64,000 nt of DNA from DASVCS01 sp036381495 (GCA_036381495.1 DASVCS010000059.1:1-64000); one strand, 5' to 3'; counted from the stretch's first letter, positions 48,701 to 57,844 are shown. Notes: generated from the letters alone by a model not told the origin. Translations and numbers: made by a program.

Positions 48701-49507
48701 ATGGACGCCGAGACCCGCGAACGCTTCGACCAGCTCACCGCTGCTTTGCAAGCGGCGGAGGCGCGCTGGAACGAACGCTTCGACCAGCTCGCCGCCTCGC
48801 TCGAAGCGGCGGAGAAACGTTGGGACCAGCGTTTCCAGGAGGCCGAGGCGCGCTGGGACGCGCGTCTCCGGGAAGCCGAGGCGCGTTGGGATGAGCGTCT
48901 CCAGGAAGCCGAGGCACGCTGGGATGCGCGTCTCCGGGAGGCCGAGGCACGCTGGGATGAGCGTCTCGATAAGTTCGCCGCGATGGTCGCCCGGGGGTTC
49001 GAGTCGGAGGCGGAGCAGGCGAACCATCGCTTCGCCCGCATCGAAGAGCGGTTCGCCCGCATCGAAGAGCGGCTCGACCGCATCGAGGAGCGCCTCGACC
49101 GCATCGAGGAGCGCCTCGATCGCGTGGAGGCACGCCTCGACGGCGTGGAGACGCGCCTCGATCGGCTCGAGCACCGCGTCGAGGCGATGGACGTCAAGTT
49201 CACCGAGCAGTTCATCGCGGTCGATGAACAGTTCCGGACGCTGAGCATACGTCTGACCGGGTTCGAAAACCGTGTGACGATGACGGTGACGGACACCCGC
49301 AAAGAAGTCGAGATCCTCGCGCAGCACGTCGCGTCACTCGACGCGTTGTTCGTAGGGCTCGCCGACCGGGTGAGCAAGCTCGGCGGACGCGTCGGCGTGA
49401 TCGAGGAAGGCATGGCGGATCTCAGCGGCCGGATCGACGGGCTCGCCGACGACATGCGCCTGCGGTTCCGCCTTGTGGATGAGCGGTTGGCGGTCCTGGC
49501 CACCTGA
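48701..49507 (+). CDS. Coiled-coil repeat protein (hendecad then heptad)
   Basis: The product has 268 residues from ATG 48701 (GAGGT 13 bp before). Residues about 1-90 are built from 11-residue units of the form EARWDARLREA; four units are encoded by 33-bp repeats (48845-48976). After a short break (AAMVARGFESEAEQANHRF) come seven 7-residue units RIEERLD encoded by 21-bp repeats (49037-49183). The rest continues as amphipathic helix to VDERLAVLAT. There is no signal peptide and no membrane segment. It should be a long rod; periodic Trp in the first half is unusual. It is the only plus-strand gene inside the permease array. Function unknown. Confidence 0.75.
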   Translation: MDAETRERFDQLTAALQAAEARWNERFDQLAASLEAAEKRWDQRFQEAEARWDARLREAEARWDERLQEAEARWDARLREAEARWDERLDKFAAMVARGFESEAEQANHRFARIEERFARIEERLDRIEERLDRIEERLDRVEARLDGVETRLDRLEHRVEAMDVKFTEQFIAVDEQFRTLSIRLTGFENRVTMTVTDTRKEVEILAQHVASLDALFVGLADRVSKLGGRVGVIEEGMADLSGRIDGLADDMRLRFRLVDERLAVLAT

Positions 49508-49571
49508 GCCGGCATCGGCCCGGGCCGCGGTTTCATCCGGAATTCGGCGAACCCGTGCTGCATCGAATGCC

Positions 49572-49647
49572 ACCGAAGCTCGAGCGGGGTCGTGGGACTC
49601 GCGTCGAAGAGCAGCGCCCGCAACGCGGAACGCAGGTCGTGCATCAT
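49572..49647 (-). pseudogene. ADOP permease remnant (N-terminus fused to C-terminal motif)
   Basis: A good ribosome binding site (GGAGGTGG, 49653-49661) precedes MMHDLRSALRA, the normal ADOP start, which then passes directly into LLFDASPTTPLEL, resembling the LLYxVSPTDPL motif of the ADOP C-terminal core. Some 730 codons between the two are missing. After that the frame continues without similarity. The rest of the 49508-49750 gap between the coiled-coil gene and the P15 stop shows nothing else. Confidence 0.6.
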
Positions 49648-49750
49648 GTCGACCACCTCCGCTGCCGGCGGATTCGCTCCGCTTGCGACCACTGGATCAC
49701 TCGCGAGCCCATGATCGCGCCGGCCGGTCTCCAACCGGGCGGCGTAGCCG

Positions 49751-52192
49751 TCACTCCTCCCGCAACACCACCATCGGGTCCACCGTAGCCGCCCGCCGTG
49801 CGGGGAGGTACGTCGCGAATGCCGCTACGGCCGCCAGCGCGATCGGCACGGCCGCGAACGTCACGGGGTCCGTCGGGCTCACGCCGTAGAGCAGGCTCTC
49901 GATCAGCCGGGTCAGTGCGAACGCGGCGACGATGCCGATGCCGAGGCCGATCGCGACCGGCACCATCCCCTGGCGTACGAAGAGTCGCACGACCTCATCG
50001 CGGCGCGCGCCGAGCGCCATGCGGATCCCGATCTCGCCCGTCCGCTGCCGTACGGTGTAGGAGACGATACCGTAGATCCCGATCGCGGTGAGTACGAGCG
50101 CCAGCCCCGCAAAGAGGCCGAGGAGCACTGCGTTGAACCGCTCCTGCGCGACCGAGGCGCCGATCACCTCGGGCATGCTCCGGAACCGCGGCAGCGGCAT
50201 GCGCGGCTCGAGCGCGCGGATCGCGTCGAGGACGGCCGGTCCGACCACCGCGCCTCCCTGCACCCGCACGGCGATCGCACCAAGCGCGGCGACAGCCCAG
50301 CCATCCGGCGCCTGCGCACGCGGGATGTACATCGTTTCGGATGGCGCCCGATCGAGTCCCAAGCCGTGTACATCTCCGACGACGCCCACGATCTCGCGCG
50401 GCGGATCGTCGAAGCCGGGGATGAGTTCTTTCCCCTGGTAGGTGCCGATGTCGATCCGCTGGCCGATCGGGTTTTGTCCCGGGAAGTACTTCCGGGCGAA
50501 CGTCTCGTTGACGATGACGACGGGCGGCATGCGGTCGTCGTCGCGCGCGGTGAAGGCGCGCCCGCGCACCAGCGGGATCCGCAGGGTCTCGAAGTACCCC
50601 GGCGTGATGCCGCGCCACTGGACTGCGCCGAAGGTGGCATCCGGGCGGCCGACCACCGTCATCGGAAAGTTGTACTGACCCTGGAGCGGCAGTGTCGATG
50701 TGGCCGCGGCCGAGACGACGCCCGGGATGGCACGGATCCGTTCGAGCACCTGGCGCTCGAACTGCCAGACCCGGGCCGCCGTCCCGTACTCCGCCGGCGT
50801 GCGCCGGAATTCGACCGCGAGCACGCCCTCCGGCTCGAAGCCGGCGCTGACCGAGCGCAGCTCGAAGAAGCTCGTGATGAGCAGCCCCGCGCCGGTCAGC
50901 AGCACCACGGCCAGCGCGGCCTCGGATGCGGCGAAGAGCGAGCGGACCCGCCTCCGGCTACGCTCCCCGGTCCGGCGCGCGCCACCGCGCAACGCGCCGC
51001 TCAGGTCGACGCGGAACGCGTGCGCTGCCGCCGTCAGCCCGAACGCGATCCCGGTCGCGAGCGCGACGGCCAGCGTGAAGCCGAGCACTCGCCCGTCCAA
51101 CCCGATCTCCTCCATCCGCGGCAAACCGGATGGCGCGAGCGCGAGCAGCCCGTCCACGCTCCACTCCCCCACCACCAGCCCCAGCGCCGCGGCGCCGAGC
51201 GCGAGCAGCACGCTCTCCGTCAGGAGCTGCCGCACGATGCGCCCACGGCCGGCGCCGATCGCGGCGCGGACCGCCATCTCGCGCTGCCGGCTCGTGGCAC
51301 GGGCGAGCATGAGGTTCGCCACGTTCACGCACGCGATGAGCAGCACGAAGCCGACCGCGCCCAGCAGGATCCAGAGCGTCCGCTCGAGGCCACCGACGAA
51401 GATGTCCTGGTACCCGAGGATCGCGACACCGACCTCGCTCTCGCCCATGAGTTCCGGATGCTCCTCCCGGAACCGCGCCGAGACCGCCGCCAGGTCGGCC
51501 CGCGCCTGCTCGAGCGTCACACCCGGCCGGAGCCGCGCACGGACCTGGTAGTTTTGCCCCTTATCCCGCGGGTCCGGGTCGAGACGGAACGGCACCACGA
51601 AATCCGTGTACCCGGGCGCCTCGGGGAAACGGAACCCGGGCGGCATCACCCCGACCACCGCGTGCGGCACGCCGCCGAGCCGCACCGTGCGACCGAGCAC
51701 CGCCGGATCCGCGTCGAAGCGGGTGCGCCAGACACCATCGCTCAATACGACGACGGGCGGCGCGCCGGGCCGGTCCTCCTCCGGCAGGAACGCCCGCCCG
51801 AGCGCCGGAGCGATCCCGTTGACCCGGAAGAAATCCGCGGTCGCGCGCAGCCCTCGCACCTCGTCCGGGACCGCACCCTCACCCAGCTCCGTCGCCCAGC
51901 CCCGTTCCGTGCTCACGCCGTCGAAGACCCGCGCGTGCTCGCGGATGTATTCGTACGTGTACGCGGTGACGGTGGAGTTCACGCCTCCGCTGTTCCATTC
52001 CCAGCCCAGGTAGACGAGCCGATCCGGTTCCGGGTACGGCAGCGGCCGCAGCAGCACGCCATTGACCACACTGAAGACCGCCGTGTTCGCGCCGATCCCG
52101 AGCGCGAGCGTGAGCATCGCGGCCAGCGTGAACCCGGGGCTCTTCACCAACGTGCGGACAGCGTAGCGGAGATCACTGAACAGCGTTTCCAT
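49751..52192 (-). CDS. ADOP-family ABC permease P15
   Basis: The product has 813 residues from METLFSDLRYAVRTLVKSPG, AGGTGG upstream. It is the sister of P11 (RDKGQNYQVR, WQFERQVLERIRAIPGVV, VIGASVAQERF). Contact segments are REMAVRAAIGAGRGRIVRQL and GEIGIRMALGARRDEVVRLF. Helix 4 of the first core is atypical (LLALGAAALGLVVGEWSVDG), with a charged Glu in GEW. No R1 repeat follows its stop, which is TGA. It lies next to the permease remnant and ATPase B and could be the resident partner of ATPase B and the fusion protein. Confidence 0.92.
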   Translation of the reverse strand: METLFSDLRYAVRTLVKSPGFTLAAMLTLALGIGANTAVFSVVNGVLLRPLPYPEPDRLVYLGWEWNSGGVNSTVTAYTYEYIREHARVFDGVSTERGWATELGEGAVPDEVRGLRATADFFRVNGIAPALGRAFLPEEDRPGAPPVVVLSDGVWRTRFDADPAVLGRTVRLGGVPHAVVGVMPPGFRFPEAPGYTDFVVPFRLDPDPRDKGQNYQVRARLRPGVTLEQARADLAAVSARFREEHPELMGESEVGVAILGYQDIFVGGLERTLWILLGAVGFVLLIACVNVANLMLARATSRQREMAVRAAIGAGRGRIVRQLLTESVLLALGAAALGLVVGEWSVDGLLALAPSGLPRMEEIGLDGRVLGFTLAVALATGIAFGLTAAAHAFRVDLSGALRGGARRTGERSRRRVRSLFAASEAALAVVLLTGAGLLITSFFELRSVSAGFEPEGVLAVEFRRTPAEYGTAARVWQFERQVLERIRAIPGVVSAAATSTLPLQGQYNFPMTVVGRPDATFGAVQWRGITPGYFETLRIPLVRGRAFTARDDDRMPPVVIVNETFARKYFPGQNPIGQRIDIGTYQGKELIPGFDDPPREIVGVVGDVHGLGLDRAPSETMYIPRAQAPDGWAVAALGAIAVRVQGGAVVGPAVLDAIRALEPRMPLPRFRSMPEVIGASVAQERFNAVLLGLFAGLALVLTAIGIYGIVSYTVRQRTGEIGIRMALGARRDEVVRLFVRQGMVPVAIGLGIGIVAAFALTRLIESLLYGVSPTDPVTFAAVPIALAAVAAFATYLPARRAATVDPMVVLREE

Positions 52193-52444
52193 CGCGGCCA
52201 CCTATTCGTCGAGGGGGTCGGGTTGCGGAGTCATTGCGAATCTCGCCGCATCGGGCGTGCGGCAGGGCTCACGGTTTCGGTTCATCTCGAGAGCGGGCCG
52301 GGGTGGCCGGCCCGGTCACGCGGCAACCCGGTGCGGCCGCCAAACACCCCGTGGCTGTGCGAGCCGAGCCACGCACGGGCGTCCGACCGGAGTCTCCCGA
52401 CCACGTCCCCGGCCGACATGGTCATGGCGGACGCGGCACGAACC

Positions 52445-52476
52445 GGGGCGAACCTGAGGAGCCCGACCCGGTCCGC
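52445..52476 (-). repeat. Decayed R1 end after the permease remnant
   Basis: The 32 bp here align without gaps to the R1 right end: GGG, CGAA and ACC then GGTCCGC are kept, and most differences replace A/T of the core by G/C. It abuts the remnant exactly where intact genes have their stop, so this is a gene-R1 junction undergoing GC amelioration. Confidence 0.55.
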
Positions 52477-52665
52477 GATTCATCCCTGAACGCCACCACC
52501 GGATCCACCCGTACCGCCCGCCGCGCCGGCAGGCAACTCGCCACGAGCGCAACGGCGGCCAGCAGCAGCGGGACCATGGCGAACGCCGCAGGATCGGTCG
52601 CAGCGACGCCGTACAGCAGACTCGACAGGATGCGCGTCACGCACATCCTGGAACAGCGAATTCAA
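52477..52665 (-). pseudogene. ADOP permease remnant with internal deletion and lost stop
   Basis: The reading begins at a TTG (52665) as (M)NSLFQDVRDA, the usual ADOP N-terminus. It then jumps, one frame over, to VTRILSSLLYGVAATDPAAF and CLPARRAVRVDPVVAFRDE, the ADOP C-terminus. About 730-750 codons are absent. The junction lies in GTGCGTGACGCGCATCC, which fits both the start (DVRYA) and the end (RVTRIL) coding sequence, so short-homology deletion is likely. The expected TAG after GAA is TCG, so the stop is lost. The plus-strand stretch 52193-52444 shows no other gene. Confidence 0.78.
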
Positions 52666-52749
52666 GGCAAGGCTCTCGACGCGAGTGGATGCCGCCCGTG
52701 GCCCGCGACCGGGCCTCCGGCCGCGGACCCCGTCCTCGGGACCCGAACC

Positions 52750-53487
52750 TCACGCCAGCTCGAAACCATGTTCCTGAAGCTGTTCCGCGACCTGCCCCGC
52801 CTCGTCCTTCACGACCTGGCCGTCGAAGAGATGGATGCTGCGCTCCGCGTAGCGCTCGTAGCGCGGGTCGTGCGTGACCATGCAGATCGTCGCGCCGCCC
52901 TGGTGCAACTCGCGCAGCAGGTCCATCACCGCCTCACCGTTCTTCGAATCCAGGTTCCCCGTCGGCTCGTCGGCAAGCAGGATCAACGGGTCGCCGCTGA
53001 TCGCGCGCGCCACCGCCACGCGCTGCTGCTGACCGCCGCTGAGCTGCGCGGGATAATGGCGCATCCGGTGCGCCATCCCCACCCGCTCCAGCGCCGTCTC
53101 GACCCGCCGCTTCCGCTCCGCGCTCGGCATCCCGCGGTACGTGAGCGGCAGCTCGACGTTCTCGTAGACCGTCAGGTCGCCGATCAGGTTGAACGCCTGG
53201 AAAATGAAGCCGATCTGGCGGTTGCGGATGTAGGCGCGCTGCGACGCCGTCAACCCGGAAACCGGATTGCCATCCAGCAGGTACGTCCCTTCCGTCGGCG
53301 AATCCAGGAGCCCGAGGATCGAGAGCAACGTCGTCTTGCCGCACCCCGACGGACCGGCAATCGCGACGTATTCGCCGCTGTTGATCTCGAGATGGACCCC
53401 CGAGAGCGCGTGCGTCTCGACCTCGTCCGTGTAGAAGACCTTCCGGATCGCGTCGAGGCGGATCAACGGCTTCGTCCCGTTCTGCAT
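52750..53487 (-). CDS. ABC transporter ATP-binding protein B (MacB/LolD type)
   Basis: The product has 245 residues, AAGGAGAACGAG before ATG. Motifs are all canonical: Walker A GPSGCGKTT, Q-loop FIFQAFNLI, signature LSGGQQQRVAVARA, Walker B LILLADEPT, D-loop GNLDS and H-loop VTHDPRYE. It is thus of a different subfamily from ATPase A. It follows the fusion-protein gene on the same strand (371 bp apart) and precedes the deleted permease remnant, which may have been its original permease; P15 or the other array members are candidates to replace it. Confidence 0.94.
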   Translation of the reverse strand: MQNGTKPLIRLDAIRKVFYTDEVETHALSGVHLEINSGEYVAIAGPSGCGKTTLLSILGLLDSPTEGTYLLDGNPVSGLTASQRAYIRNRQIGFIFQAFNLIGDLTVYENVELPLTYRGMPSAERKRRVETALERVGMAHRMRHYPAQLSGGQQQRVAVARAISGDPLILLADEPTGNLDSKNGEAVMDLLRELHQGGATICMVTHDPRYERYAERSIHLFDGQVVKDEAGQVAEQLQEHGFELA

Positions 53488-53858
53488 CTCGTTCTCCTTG
53501 TCACGGTGGCACGTTCCACTCTGCTGCCCCGCCCGGCGCGGGTTTCAGGCGTGGGAATCCAGGGCCGTAGAGGCCGCGAAGGCACTCGCTCGAAACACCC
53601 CCAACCCCAGTCCGCTCCGGAGCCGTACCCCATTGCGGTGTTGCGGCACTTCCTCGCGGACCTTGCGTCCTCTACGGCCACAGTGTTCGACGAAGGCGAC
53701 GCTCGAGACGCGCCGCCCCGTCCTTTGGTCCTGTCTGTTTCCGGTACTCGACCGGCATGGAGATCGCCGCCGTACGCGGCGCACCCCCGCGCGGTTTCAT
53801 CCGTACGCCCGGCGCACCGGCGGCGCAATCCGCCGACCGCGTGCGCGTCGCCGCGACT
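53488..53858. other. Gap between fusion protein and ATPase B, with an inverted repeat
   Basis: No credible gene is present. GGCCGTAGAGG (53563-53573) and CCTCTACGGCC (53669-53679) are perfect inverted copies, and the match extends imperfectly inward (CCGCGAAGG against CCTTGCGT), bounding about 117 bp. This could be a small repeat element or a transcript-processing structure between the two genes. The ribosome binding site of ATPase B is the only other signal noted. Confidence 0.45.
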
Positions 53859-55103
53859 TCACCGCAGCCGCACCCGATCGACGGCATCCCAGGCCGACAT
53901 GTCGGACAGGATCACGATGTCGCCGACCTGCAACCCCTCGCGGACCTCGATCGTGTTCACCGATGCCCGGCCGAGGCGCACGTTCACGCGGATCGCCGCA
54001 TCCCCGTCGTCGACCACCTTGAAGAGCCCGACCGTGCTCTCCGGCTGACCGTACCCCGGCCGCCCGACGAACAGCACGTCATCGAGACGCTCGATCTCGA
54101 TCGTGCCGTCCACGCTCAGGTCCGGCCGCGCACCCGGCGGCAGCGCCTCATCGAGCGCGACGTCGACGGTCACCGTCCCGTCCTGGACCGCCGGGTCGAT
54201 CCGGGATACATGCCCCTTGATGAGCGAGTTCCGCGTGTCGATCGTCGCCTTCTGCCCGATCGCCACGTCCTTCGCCTGCGTCTCCGGGATCCGCAGCTCC
54301 GCCTTCAGCCGGCCGGGCTGCACCACCTTCGCCAGCGTCATCCCGGGCGTGACCCATTGGCCGACTTCGAGCGGCAACTCCTGTAGCACGCCATCCGCGC
54401 CCGCCCGGACGTGCATGGCCTCGACCTGCGCCCGCTGGAACTCGGCGACCGCGCGCAGTCGGTCGACCTGAGCCTGCTGCACCGCGAGCTGGTCGTCCAC
54501 CGACTCGGACAGGATCTCGAGGCGCTTCCGCTCGATCTCGAGCTTCGTCTTGAATTCTTCCGCCTGGTCCTGCGAACGCGCCAGCTCGTTCGGCGCGATC
54601 AACCCCTCCTTCGCGAGCTGCCGGTTCGTCTCGACGTTCCGCAGCGCCTCACGGTACGCGCTCTCCGCCGTCGCGACCATGGCCTCCTGGTTCAACCGCT
54701 GCGTCTCGAGCTGCGTCCGCAGACTCACCAGCGTCGCCCGCGCCGCCGTCAACTGCTGTTCCGCACCCAGCGCCTGGATGTTGACGTCCGGGTTGCTGAG
54801 CTCCAGGAGCACCGTCTCGCGCGTCACCTCCATGCCGGGCTCCGCGAGGATCCGCTCGACGCGGCCCGGCGTCAGCGTCGAGATCCACTGGATCCGTTCC
54901 GGCACCAGCTTCCCGGGACCACGGACCTCGCGGACCATCGTGCCTCGCTGCACCGTATCCGTCCAGATCGTGGCGCGCTCGACCGTCGGCGCCGCCGGCT
55001 CCAGCCGCGAGAGCGCCACCGTGGTCAGCACCACGGCCGCCAGGCCGCCTCCGACATAGAAATAGCGCCGGCGATTCTTCGGTTTCTCGCGTGGGATATC
55101 CAT
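53859..55103 (-). CDS. HlyD/MacA-type periplasmic membrane fusion protein
   Basis: The product has 414 residues from MDIPREKPKNRRRYFYVGGG. One membrane anchor (about 14-33) is followed by a beta-barrel/lipoyl segment (GRVERILAEPGMEVTRETVL), a long coiled-coil hairpin (about 115-225), the second lipoyl half (MHVRAGADGVLQELPLEVGQ) and a beta-barrel plus membrane-proximal domain (AELRIPETQAKDVAIGQKAT). It should bridge an inner-membrane permease to TolC. It is the only such adaptor in the window and carries a sigma-54 module with the -24 box 83 bp upstream. ATPase B is downstream. Confidence 0.92.
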   Translation of the reverse strand: MDIPREKPKNRRRYFYVGGGLAAVVLTTVALSRLEPAAPTVERATIWTDTVQRGTMVREVRGPGKLVPERIQWISTLTPGRVERILAEPGMEVTRETVLLELSNPDVNIQALGAEQQLTAARATLVSLRTQLETQRLNQEAMVATAESAYREALRNVETNRQLAKEGLIAPNELARSQDQAEEFKTKLEIERKRLEILSESVDDQLAVQQAQVDRLRAVAEFQRAQVEAMHVRAGADGVLQELPLEVGQWVTPGMTLAKVVQPGRLKAELRIPETQAKDVAIGQKATIDTRNSLIKGHVSRIDPAVQDGTVTVDVALDEALPPGARPDLSVDGTIEIERLDDVLFVGRPGYGQPESTVGLFKVVDDGDAAIRVNVRLGRASVNTIEVREGLQVGDIVILSDMSAWDAVDRVRLR

Positions 55104-55184
55104 GGCTTCACCTTCTCGGGTTGGGGCACGCCACGAGGCGCGCACCGCCCGGCGATGATGCGCCGGCTTCGATGCGTGGTCCAG

Positions 55185-55312
55185 GCCAAGGACCGTGCCA
55201 GAATGTTCGCATAATACAACGCATTGTCGTAAACCCGTTTACAGGCGCACCGGCCGCCGCTCCCGCCCGCCGCGGTGACCGCTCGTGGGATGCAGCATCC
55301 CGAAAGCGGACA
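55185..55312 (-). promoter_or_regulatory. Predicted sigma-54 promoter plus enhancer, module for the fusion protein
   Basis: The minus-strand box TGGCACGGTCCTTGGC (55186-55201) is the best -24/-12 match (TTGG against the ideal TTGC). The enhancer-like motif is at 55286-55312 and contains GGGATGCAGCATCCC, a perfect dyad, then GAAAGCGGACA. Spacing to the CATCCC half-motif is 95 bp. ATACAACGCATTGTCGTAAA, AT-rich, lies between. Confidence 0.72.
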
Positions 55313-55334
55313 CATCCGGCCGGCCGCATCGCCG

Positions 55335-56873
55335 TCACTGCCCGCCGGAATCCGGGCGGAGTCGACGGCCCACGGCAGCTTCGAGCGCCGCCAGCGCCTC
55401 GTGGAAGCCGTACACCGCGTCGAGACGCGCGCGGTCCGCCTCCGCCTTCTGCGTCTCCGCCTGACTCAGCTCGACGAAGGTGGCGACGCCCAGCCGGTAG
55501 CGTTCGCGCGCCAGGCGGAGTTGCTCGGCGGCCGTCGCGGCGTTCTTCTCCTCCAGCATGGCCGAGCGGTAGGCCGCCTTCAGATCGAGTAGCGCCGTGG
55601 CCACGGCGGTGCGGCGGCGCAGTTCCTCCGCGCGCAGGTCGTAGCGCGCATCGGCCTCGGCCGCTTGCGCCTCTTCGAGTTGTCGCCGCGCCGAGAGCCC
55701 CTGGAAGAGCGGCAGCGAGATCTGGAGCGAGGCGCTGAACGGCTGCTCCGTGAATTTGAACGGGAAGCGGCGGTTGTCGGCCAGTACGGCATCGATCCCC
55801 TCCTGCGTCAGTGCATACTGGGAGCAGTCGAGGGGGTACCCGGGGAGCGGCTGAGACAGCCCCGCCGAGATGAGGTTCTGCGTCTCGCAGGATTCGATGC
55901 GGGCCTCCGCGCGGCTCTTCGCGCCGTCGATCAGGTACTGGTCATCCGCCGCCACCATCCGCGAGAAGCCGGACCACCCGGCGGAGAACCTGAGCGTCGG
56001 GAGGAACGAACCGCGGGTCGACCGCACGGCCGCGCGCCGGGCCCGCTCCTCCGCGCGCAGCGATTCGATCTGCGGATGCGCCGCAAGCGCCTCGTCCACC
56101 AGCTCGTCGCGGGTCCACGACGGCTCGAAGACCTCGAACGACGTCGTCAGCCGGACGTCCGCGTCCAGATCGGTCCCGAGCTGCTCCATCAGGCGCAGCC
56201 GCTCCGTATCGTAGAGGTTCTCAGCCTGCACCAGCGCGACCTCGGCGCGGCCGCGCTCGACCTGCGCCTGCATGGCCTCGAGCGGCGGCGCCGCGCCGAC
56301 CCGCACGCGAGCCTCCGCGAGTTCGAGGTTCTGTGATGCGCTCTCGAGCTGCTGCCGCGCCAGCGTGACACCATCCTGCGCCCGCAACACCGCGATGTAC
56401 TGGCGCGTCACATCCGCGCGCAGCGTGAAGGCGGCCGCGTCGATCCGCGACTCGACCGCCTCGCGACTCGCCCGCGCCTCCCCCATCCCGAACAGCGTGG
56501 CGGCGCTGAGCTGGAGCGACATGCCGATCGAATAGCTCGAGAAATAGTACGCAGGCGTCGCACCCAGACCGAGGTCCGACCCCGTGAACGACCCCACCAA
56601 CGCCGGGCCACCGCCCTCGTAGCGGAAGCCCAGGCCCGTGTTCGCTCGCGGCAGCCACGCCGAGTACGCCTCACGCACCCGCCAGTCCGCCGGACCCGCA
56701 TCGTTGTCCTGCTTCAGGAACGCCGGGTTGTGCTCTCGCGCCAGCGCGATCGCCTCCTCCAACGTCAACGTCACCGGCGTCTCCTGCGCCCGAGCCGCGG
56801 CGAACGGCAGACACGCCGGGGCGAGCAGCGCACCCGCCAATGCCGCCGCGCGACTCCGCACCGTCAGCCTCAT
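55335..56873 (-). CDS. TolC-family outer-membrane efflux protein
   Basis: The product has 512 residues. A signal peptide (AALAGALLAPACLPFAAARA, cleavage before QETPV) precedes two repeats of the OEP fold. The first starts LTLEEAIALAREHNPAF and the second FEPSWTRDELVDEALAAHPQ; both are dominated by long coiled-coil helices. There is an insertion with two cysteines (RIESCETQNL, YPLDCSQYAL). It should trimerise into the exit duct for the array's pumps. It is encoded next to the fusion protein, 231 bp away, each with its own predicted sigma-54 module. Confidence 0.92.
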   Translation of the reverse strand: MRLTVRSRAAALAGALLAPACLPFAAARAQETPVTLTLEEAIALAREHNPAFLKQDNDAGPADWRVREAYSAWLPRANTGLGFRYEGGGPALVGSFTGSDLGLGATPAYYFSSYSIGMSLQLSAATLFGMGEARASREAVESRIDAAAFTLRADVTRQYIAVLRAQDGVTLARQQLESASQNLELAEARVRVGAAPPLEAMQAQVERGRAEVALVQAENLYDTERLRLMEQLGTDLDADVRLTTSFEVFEPSWTRDELVDEALAAHPQIESLRAEERARRAAVRSTRGSFLPTLRFSAGWSGFSRMVAADDQYLIDGAKSRAEARIESCETQNLISAGLSQPLPGYPLDCSQYALTQEGIDAVLADNRRFPFKFTEQPFSASLQISLPLFQGLSARRQLEEAQAAEADARYDLRAEELRRRTAVATALLDLKAAYRSAMLEEKNAATAAEQLRLARERYRLGVATFVELSQAETQKAEADRARLDAVYGFHEALAALEAAVGRRLRPDSGGQ

Positions 56874-56951
56874 GGTTCTCCTCCGTGTTCGCCGTGAACG
56901 CCCGCCCAGCCACGGGCGCCGACCGACCGCGACGGTCGGCGGCGCAACACA

Positions 56952-57078
56952 GGAAAGGACCGTACCACGGGATCCGTCTCTGTAATCGATTGTCGTGGCC
57001 AGTTTTACGAGTCGACACCACCGCCCGCTCGCGGGCGCCGGTGTCCGATGGCGGGACGCGGCGTCTCGGATCCGGACG
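56952..57078 (-). promoter_or_regulatory. Predicted sigma-54 promoter plus enhancer, module for TolC
   Basis: The minus-strand box is TGGTACGGTCCTTTCC (56952-56967), whose TTTC keeps the -12 C. The enhancer-like motif is at 57052-57078 (GGGACGCGGCGTCTC, near-perfect dyad, then GGATCCGGACG). Spacing to the CGTCTC half-motif is 95 bp, and TGTAATCGATTGTCG lies between. The box is 79 bp upstream of the ATG. Confidence 0.7.
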
Positions 57079-57139
57079 CCCGAGGCAGGCGAGGAGCCGG
57101 AACCACCGCCCGACCGGCCACGGATTCGTGGGGATTCGG

Positions 57140-57844
57140 CTAACTGCCGGTCAACTGCCGGAGCGCCTCGCGGGCCTCCGTCATCTGCGGGAAGCGGTCG
57201 GTGATCATGCGATAGAGTTCGATCGCGCGGCTGGTCCGGCCGGCATCCTGGTAGACCTGCGCCTGCGAGTAGAGGCGGACCGCCTCGGCGGGGATCTCGC
57301 GGGATTCGCGGGCCTCTCGGACCGGCGCCGGGAGCGGCGGCAGGTCGACGCCCGCGGTGATCCGGGAGGCCAGTTGGACGAGCAGGTCGTAGATCTTCTC
57401 CCGCCGGTCCCGGACCTCCTCGGTCTTGATGACCTCGCCGGTCTCGACATCCACGATCCTGCCATCGAGCCGGAAGTCGCCGAACAGGTCCGTGAACACG
57501 CCGGTGACCACGTAGCGCGCGCCGACCAGCTTCCCGACCTCCGCAGCGGTCCGCGCATCGACCTGCCCGGACTGCGCGAGCCGCTGTTCGTCGAGGATCT
57601 CCCGCAGAATGCTGCGGTCCACGATTCGGAGCGCGGAGTTCTGGGCGAGTTCGGTGAGCAGCATCTGCTGGATCCCGATACGCAGCGGGTCGAGATCCTC
57701 CTTGTCGGGACCGTACGAGCCGCCGTTCGTGAACGGGAACACCGCTATGCCCGGACGATCATCGGCGTCGTCCTGCCCCGCGGCCGGCGCCGGCGCGGCC
57801 AGACACGCCGCAACGCCGAGCAGGATCAAGGAGCGCAACCGCAT
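57140..57844 (-). CDS. Secreted CsgG/FlgO-like protein with C-terminal TPR
   Basis: The product has 234 residues, GGGAGGAAG before ATG 57844. A signal peptide (LILLGVAACLAAPAPAAG) precedes a CsgG/TolB-N-like domain (IAVFPFTNGG, LTELAQNSALRIVDRS, EVGKLVGARYVVTGVFTD, GRIVDVETGEVIKTEEV). The C-terminus has one TPR-like helix pair (EAVRLYSQAQVYQDAGRTSR). It probably acts in the periplasm or at the outer membrane. It follows the M1 peptidase gene on the same strand by 127 bp. Confidence 0.8.
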   Translation of the reverse strand: MRLRSLILLGVAACLAAPAPAAGQDDADDRPGIAVFPFTNGGSYGPDKEDLDPLRIGIQQMLLTELAQNSALRIVDRSILREILDEQRLAQSGQVDARTAAEVGKLVGARYVVTGVFTDLFGDFRLDGRIVDVETGEVIKTEEVRDRREKIYDLLVQLASRITAGVDLPPLPAPVREARESREIPAEAVRLYSQAQVYQDAGRTSRAIELYRMITDRFPQMTEAREALRQLTGS

